From: Gymnothorax reevesii
Taxonomy: Eukaryota; Chordata; Actinopteri; Anguilliformes; Muraenidae
DNA length: 64,000 nucleotides
Direction: 5' to 3'
Assembly: GCA_029721435.1 (NCBI GenBank)
Contig: CM056592.1
Span: 37,397,611 to 37,461,610, forward strand
Under the pieces are notes generated by a model. That model ran no database searches. It was not told the DNA's origin and saw only the letters and a program-made list of their open reading frames with translations. Made by a program: the position numbers and the translations under genes. Shown in pieces: positions 57,445 through 64,000 of this stretch (position 1 is its first letter; every line of letters begins with the position of its first letter).

Positions 57445-59390
57445 AACAGCTACAATCTTGAAACATATAAACATACCACCACATACCTAATTAAAAACTC
57501 CCTAACGGTATGGAGGGGCATGGATTTGAAGTTGAATTTTGCAAATCTACGTCTGGCGAACTTCCAGGAACATTTGCAAATCTCAACGCATAATTTATTT
57601 ATTTATTTTTTGCTTAAGAATGATGATCATGCTTCCGCACCACCGGATAGTCTGAGCGCCGCACGCATGGCCAAACAACTCGGGTAATGAAGAGATCCAA
57701 CTGTTTTTATTCCAGTGGACAGATGTTTTGTAGCTTTAATCGCACTACTTATAGACCTAGATTTCCTTTAATGATCAAAACCCCAGGGTGAAAACACACA
57801 GCTGGTTAAGAGTAGGATTGCAGATTTACAAAATAGCATTTTTAAACATCAGAGAGTGCACGTGTCACGGCAACACCACTGAAAATGCATCCATCGCTAA
57901 GCGGAGGGTCGACGATTGATAAATCCAAGCATTTCCTCTGTTCATGAGTTGTAGCTCACACTGATTACATCATCAGATTAATGCCTAATATATGCATGTG
58001 TCTATCACTGCCCACCTCTGCAGCAAATACATCGACTAATATGGCGAACAAGATATGCTTATGAAACAGATCAGAGAAAAAAAAATCATTTTTGGTGGAA
58101 TTGATTATTAAAAGCATAAAGCAGAGAGGCATGAGAGAGATAGCGTTAACATATTCTTCACTTACGAGTGCCAGTCATTTCAACAGTACTATTCTAATAC
58201 ATTACAAAATAATAATTTGTATTCAAGATATTTTGAATTTTGAGATTGAGAGGGAGAACCCTTTTAGCATGTGAACATCATTACAATAGGATACCAATCC
58301 TGTTCTAATTAACTTAAGGTCAGCACTGTGACCTTTGTTCATTTTTACGAGCCTCACAGGTCTAAGACCAAAATCCCATCCAGTTACACTGAACACTGGA
58401 AGATAGCTAATTATTAATCTTGTCATGCTGGATATCAGGTTCTGTTTTTCAAAGGGTATTTTAGTAAATTTTATAGACACCATGTCTAAACTGCAGCATT
58501 GCAACCATCCATCCTTCTCTGGAATGTCCAGCAGACTGAGAATTTGTGAAATGCTCCCAGCTAACCATGAATGGTAAACACTTCGATCTTAGTAAGCCAG
58601 CAGTCGGCTCTTTGTTTAATATAATATGCATAACTATTATTCATTCATTAGTCATTTTATTTTATTTCTTATATTCCATGTGATGGATATGTGAGAAATG
58701 GGAACTGAATGACTTTCACTTGGGCTAAATTGTTACGATCTGAAGAGAGGGTCACAGAATCTCTGAGGTGACGAGACTTCTGGGGACTCCCTGTCCGCAG
58801 ATGTGAGTACCTGCTGACAGTTGTCCAATGAGAGACAAACCATGACCTGGCAACAGGGTTTTGGCACCCAAGTTTCATTGATGTACAAGGGCTATGAAGG
58901 CTAGCCTGTCTGTTCCAAACCATTAAAGGGGCAACTCTGGCACAAGTCACCGAGATTTTCAATAATATTTACATAAGGAATGTGTCACAACACACAGTGC
59001 ATCATGTCCTGTCATATATTGCCGTTTTTAGCAATGACGTTTCATGAGAATTTTTTTTTTTGTGTTTGCAGCCCTTACTCTGTATTAAAATTATGAAAAC
59101 AAAACTGATGTAAGATGGAAATCTAAATGCTATGAGAGATTTGTTTCATTTAAGCCATTTTCTCCCACTCTATGAAGCACAGTTCTTGAATAATAAAGCT
59201 TTAAATAGGGTCATGCATAATTGGTAGCGTTGCCCTGTGTGCAAATGCAAACACATCTGGGGAACAGGAAAAAACCTGGCAATTTTATATCTATTTTTCA
59301 AATTTTAATGTTCCATGATGCTAACTAGGAGTGTCTACAGATTCTCACATGAAATAAGTTAGGTTGTTCAGATGATAAATAGGGTTAAAC
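57445..59390. other. Non-coding, no gene recognised
   Basis: AT-rich unique sequence with TTATTTATTTATTT near 57594-57608. The minus ORF at 58669-58962 has no recognisable domain. Confidence 0.4.
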
Positions 59391-59527
59391 TGAAGAGCCT
59401 AGTGCCAAAAGTACGTGTCACATTTTCACACATAGTGTGTTCAGGATGGGAAAGTTGTCTCTGAAGTTGTTTTTCTCACTTTTCTCAAAATAGACATTTT
59501 GTGACCTTTAACACTACGGGCACTTCA
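59391..59527. mobile_element. Foldback MITE, copy 2 (TGAAGACC family)
   Basis: TGAAGAGCCTAGTGCCAAAA at the left and, in reverse complement, TGAAGTGCCCGTAGTGTTAA at the right. Internal TTTTCACACATAGTGTG and GACATTTTGTGACC match copy 1 at 4283-4436 in the inverse orientation. Confidence 0.75.
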
Positions 59528-59984
59528 ATCAGAGATTCCTAACAAGCCAATCAAAAAGTACTCAACCAGCTTTATTTTAGTACTAAGTGTGCTTAATTTA
59601 GAGTAAGACAGTGGTATTGCGTCCACTTCAGTCCATTTTCACATATTAGTGTCTGTTGAAGGTACAGACACTGTTCCAGATTTTTTAAAAGTTACCAAAG
59701 AAAACAAATATTCCTGCAAAGCAAAGCTGGAATTATTATTTTGTTTATTAAGCATTTGGATGAAGAACTGCGACTGTACTGTCTGTAATTTCCAGACAGT
59801 CGCTGAGTTCTGACACGATGTCACACTGCTGGTCATGTGTTTCTGGCTTAAACCAAAATAATTAACGCCTCCTTTAGTCCAGCTCCCTGGCAAACTATCT
59901 TGATTATTGTGGCCTTTTTCCCAGTTCAAGCTTGCCACATGGCCATAAATGATCCAGGCATGGCACAGAGAGGAGTTCAGTTAA
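59528..59984. other. Non-coding, no gene recognised
   Basis: Unique sequence. No exon, RNA gene or repeat was recognised. Confidence 0.4.
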
Positions 59985-60400
59985 TCCTTGTCGAATAAGG
60001 GTTGCATTTGTTTGGTCTTTCCATTATTAGACGTGTCTGAGAAATTAGGCAATGATTCCACCGTGCATCTCACCCCAGCACCACCCACTGCCTCACCGCA
60101 TGCCGAGGGCTTGCAGAAATCGCCGGAAAGCAATGCCAGTTTTATTTTTATCCGAGGAGCAGAGCACTTTCTCTCGGCATGCAAAAGAGGTGTAAAATCA
60201 CCTTTTACCTCCGCTACATCTGCAAAACCAACTCTCTGGTCTACTGTTGAACCCTGGTTCAGCAGACTGTAATCTGCACAGATGGCGGAAATACTAATCT
60301 CCTTTAGCGGACGTAATGGAGCCTTTTCATACCAAATAGATGAAATGGAAATGTGAAGCCTGACAGAAATTTCTGGCAACATTATCAACCACGCAACCCT
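59985..60400. other. Candidate conserved non-coding element
   Basis: A complex repeat-free stretch, open for 135 codons on the minus strand and 94 on the plus strand, but without splice sites or recognisable protein. Long fortuitous open frames on both strands are usual for conserved non-coding DNA with few A/T-rich stops. It could alternatively hide an unknown exon. Confidence 0.3.
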
Positions 60401-63400
60401 GCATCTCCAACCCCCCCCGTGATCAAGCAGGGGAGGAGGTACTTCTGTGTTTCCGGCTCTGCTCAGCAGGATGAGGCATGTCTCAACATTCGATTACTGA
60501 AATGATTTGCATCCCCTGTATAGACTTAGCTCCCTCCCTACAGAATACTTTTATATAAAATTGTCGCGTTTGTGCGGAATACTTTTCCCGAAAATTACAC
60601 AATATAAAGTGTTGAAGTACAGGTGGCCCATGACTGCGACCGTCAACTGATTTCGTGTTTTCGTCGGACTGCGAATGGTCATCCACGCCGCTGGCACCGG
60701 CTCACCGTAGGGAATGGTAGAATTTGCCGCGCCGTTGAGTTAAATGAGTTAAACAACCCTCAGTAGAAATGTGGCTGAACAATTGCCAGCACAAATTCTC
60801 TTGAATTCAATTTCACCACGACTCATTTTCCTTAGAAAATAGTGTTTCTAATTACTGTCACTTCCGCAAAATGCACAGTGTTTGACTCGCCTATAACTTC
60901 AGTATATTGTGAATAACAGGAGATGCGGATGCAGCGTTTCAGGCGCAAGAATGGTGCAGCACCCAGCATTAGTAAAATTTGGGACAGGTTTCATTTAAAC
61001 GCGACAATCAGGAAATATGGGCTACCGTGGCCTCCATTGGAGAATAAAGCAACAGCAGCAACAATCCTAAGTGTTCAGACCACACTGTAAACCCAGGTAA
61101 TGTGGCAAACTTAAATGTTTTGTGGAGACTCATTAACTCAAAAAAATTGTGTAAGCCAACTTAATTGCATCGGGTAGATGTTAATTTAAAAAAAAGTATG
61201 ATTTTGGAAAGTTATTTACACCATATTTTAAAGCGTTGTGAGCACAAGATTATTAAGGCTGGCACTTTTTTTTTTGAGGTAATGGATTTCCACAAAATAA
61301 TTGAGTGCACCACACTATCTCGGTTCACAGTGCACAACATACAAAGATTATGGGAGACAGTGGAGATGGACGCCTCTAACCCTTTCCTTACAACCCAACA
61401 TCTGCTGCTGTGGCTCCCGCAGTCACTTCCCTTTCAGAGCAGTATAAGTGCCTTCATAAAAAAGAGTAAAAAACGAAAACTCATATCACAGGCGTGATTA
61501 AATGCAATTTGAAAAATGCATTTAAGTGGTCCTATGCCTATCTAGTCCAGTTGTTAGTGAAAACAGAAGGCAGCTCCACACAGGCACTCAGCATTTAGAA
61601 GCCTTTAGCATTAGGGGGAAGGTGTTACGGACAGGCTTTCATCCAGAGACCCCCCCCCAATGGCAGAAAAGCTTTCCAAGAAGCAGGAGACTGCAACTGC
61701 TGATTGGAGGGGTATTTTGCATGCAGATTCGCGCTGGAAAATTGCTTCACACCTCAGGAATGGGGACTTTCAGCGGCAGGGGTACGGCGGAGAGAGTAAG
61801 GATGACAGTGTGATCACACGCTCCCGAAATGGCATTCGAGGGGTGGGGAAAATTTATATGAGCAGTCATGGGAGTGACACTAAAAAAAAATGTGTTAGAT
61901 TCACTTAAAAATGTTGTGTTTCCATGTTTTAAGAGATCTCAAATTGAATTAAAGAATTTTAGGCTAGTTTATATAGTATGTTGATTGGAATGCACATTTC
62001 CCACTTGCGTGGAACCAGTTGACATAACGTTACTAATTAAATCAAAAATGTCTTCTTTTTTTATTGCACCGAGTAACCAAACATCTACAATAATTCATGG
62101 AAAAATAGTAACCTGGTCACCCTTTTTGAATGAATATTTTACCATAATATAATATATAATATGTAAAATATATTATCTGTTGAATGTTGATAGTGAAAAG
62201 CACATAAAATGCACATTAAAAATAAATTAATTTCAAAAATTGGACTCTCTTTTCCTCAGCGTTGTTCAGCGTAATGTCCTCTTTAATCCTCTGAGGCCAA
62301 AATTCTCCTTGGTTCCATTTAATTTCGGAGTTGTAGTACATGCGCTGTAATCCCAGATTAGTAGGCTTTACCGGGAATTTCAGTGGTAACCGAGAGCCTA
62401 ATACTGTATAAGTTTTTGCATATGATGAAAAATGACTGTTTAAGCAGTATGTCTGAACATACGTACAGTCTGAACTCGAAAGAGAGCTCATTTAAATTAA
62501 ATTCTGCGAACATGAGAACACTACCCCTGAGTGAATCGAGCACATAAATAATGCATTTCCTTTAAAAGCTGTTAATTTTACAACAACTTGTTGACACTAA
62601 TCCTGACCTTCCACAGAGCGTGACCGTGCATCGGCGAACCTCTGTCAGGCTCCTGCACCGATGGGACACGACTCCGTCCATCAAGGGTGTACTCCTGCCG
62701 CTAACGTAATGGCAGACATCTGGTGCGGCTCAAACACACGTCTCTAAGGCCTGGCAGCACTAATCACTGCGCTAAACAGAAATTTACTGCCAGTGGAGCA
62801 GTCAGGCTACGCTCAAGTGGACTGGAAAGCTGCGGTATTCTTTTTGAAAGCCAAAAATTCCAATAAAAATAGAATAATTAGACTGTTTTACATTCCATTG
62901 GCAGTGGTCAACACACACACACACACACAAAAATAAATAAACAGCCAGGTGAAATATTGCACTCGCCATTTTACTTTGTCGTTATTCAGTAATAACAAGA
63001 CTCTTTTGAGTTTCACTCCCTAAATGGTCAAATCAAGTCTCACATCCATTTGTGTCACCTGACTCCACTACTGGGGGATCCTTTCTTATTTTCAAGCTCT
63101 GGGGTTTACCGTGAAGAGCATATATAAGCATATTTTGTGTCAAAAAAAGGAAGAAATTGACGCTGGTAGCAACCACCCCTCCCTACCCTTTGACTCTGAC
63201 GGCCTACCCTACCCGCGGGGGGTAAGGTACCCTCATCGTTTTTTTCATGAAAATGAGCACAAAGGATGAATAAACAATTGCCTAGAAGCATTAGATCATA
63301 TCTGTTAATGTTTTTGTGCGACAGGAAAATATTTGTACATCCAACCCCCCCGGTTGGATGAGGGTTAAATTTTGTGAGTCCTATGTTACATCAGTCATTA

Positions 63401-63558
63401 AAACTGTATCAGTGGGCCAAGGTTAACCAAAGAGAGAGTTCACTCTTTCTTTTTTCTTTTTTAACAGGTAGCTTAGGAACAAATCAATAACCTGACAAAC
63501 GTTTTTTGTGTTTGGTTTCCCCGCCCCTTTTTTCCCACCCAGAAAGCAGCCGATCTGT
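60401..63558. other. Non-coding, no gene recognised
   Basis: AT-rich unique sequence with a (CA)n tract at about 62911-62928, C runs near 61651-61659 and 63343-63350, and T/A runs. No exon or transposon ends were supported. Confidence 0.4.
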
Positions 63559-63838
63559 TTAACCCTCTATTAACCAAACCCATTTCCAATTGTGTAAAAA
63601 CATTTCCCTGGGCAAATATGCTGATTATGGGCCAATATTAGGAAAAATAGTTTAAAAAAACATTTACATTTTTTTAAAATTTAAATTAAAATTTTTTAAT
63701 TTCAAAATTTTAACTTGACGAACCATTCAAGTTATTCTCAAATGTTTATTTAGCAATAAGAAACATTTGCTGGTGTCCAGGCTGTTAACCCTTTCACTTT
63801 ATGTAGCAGATATGCTACGGTGGTCAATAGAGGGTTAA
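63559..63838. mobile_element. piggyBac-type MITE, second family
   Basis: TTAA at 63559-63562 and 63835-63838 with inverted ends CCCTCTATTAACCA and, from the right, CCCTCTATTGACCAC. The interior is very AT-rich (63640-63715) and non-coding. TTAA plus CCCT termini fit piggyBac, and the end sequence differs from the CCCTTTGAACGCC family at 6.2 and 30.2 kb. Confidence 0.88.
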
Positions 63839-64000
63839 TTCAGCACCGTGACCCATCGACACAGGGGGAGGAGGGTTGGCTTGTGATTCCTCCGACCCCC
63901 GTGCCTACTTGCCCAGGCTTCTTAACACTGTGGCAATAACACACTGCCTATGCCGTCGGAGGATAAACCAGTCAGCGTACATCCAGCTCGCACAGCTACA
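63839..64000. other. Unclassified, possibly repeat, runs off the window
   Basis: GC-richer than its surroundings. CGGAGGATAAACCAGTCAGC and GTACATCCAGCTCGCACAGC have the feel of the body of a SINE, but no A or B box is inside the window. Confidence 0.25.

Noticed and set aside
61085..61930. CACTGTAAACC start and a CACT-poly-A stretch considered as two ends of a hAT MITE
   Set aside because: The right end lacks the inverted TTTACAGTG, so no pair of termini could be shown.

Overview
This window reads as vertebrate nuclear DNA, most likely from a ray-finned fish. It has no bacterial-style gene organisation: no dense ORFs, operons or ribosome-binding sites, and the longest six-frame ORF is only 172 codons. 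The fish assignment rests on its transposon fauna: a fossil Tc1-like element of the common fish type, a V-SINE-like element, TTAA-flanked piggyBac-type MITEs, several hAT-type MITEs, and a solo LTR beginning TGTTATGATTCTGCC. I cannot name the species.

Almost nothing here looks protein-coding. The one segment I would defend as a real exon is on the minus strand at 43457-43680. It is 224 bp, open throughout, and bounded by a good acceptor and a GTAAGA donor. I do not recognise the protein. A 33-nt candidate with compatible splice phase lies downstream at 42798-42830, but it is weak. The window is therefore probably intronic or intergenic territory of a gene with very large introns. Several high-complexity, non-repetitive stretches (about 11.0, 28.3, 29.7, 34.4, 46.5, 50.3 and 60.0 kb) look like candidate conserved non-coding elements.

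Layout: 0-6 kb has a 39-copy 28-bp minisatellite and a foldback MITE. 6-14 kb has a piggyBac MITE, a palindromic MITE, the decayed 3' end of a LINE, and elements carrying CCGTCC microsatellites. 14-26 kb has a GTGTCGCC MITE, a LINE tail, a tRNA-derived SINE and several hAT-type elements. 30-34 kb is a transposon cluster: a piggyBac MITE sharing its TTAA with a 1.1-kb foldback element, then a hAT-like element containing a 520-bp imperfect palindrome. 38-43 kb has a V-SINE, three related TTAA elements (the third at 48.6 kb) with one nested insertion, a 160-bp tandem array, and the exon. 48-58 kb has a Tc1 fossil, a second GTGTCGCC MITE and the solo LTR with a perfect 5-bp duplication. 59-64 kb has a second foldback MITE copy and another TTAA MITE.

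No functional gene system, CRISPR array, rRNA or tRNA gene was found. The strongest observations concern mobile-element architecture: nesting with intact empty-site copies, shared target sites, large palindromes, and recurrent short TCCG-type microsatellites inside unrelated MITE families. The orphan exon is the other main point.
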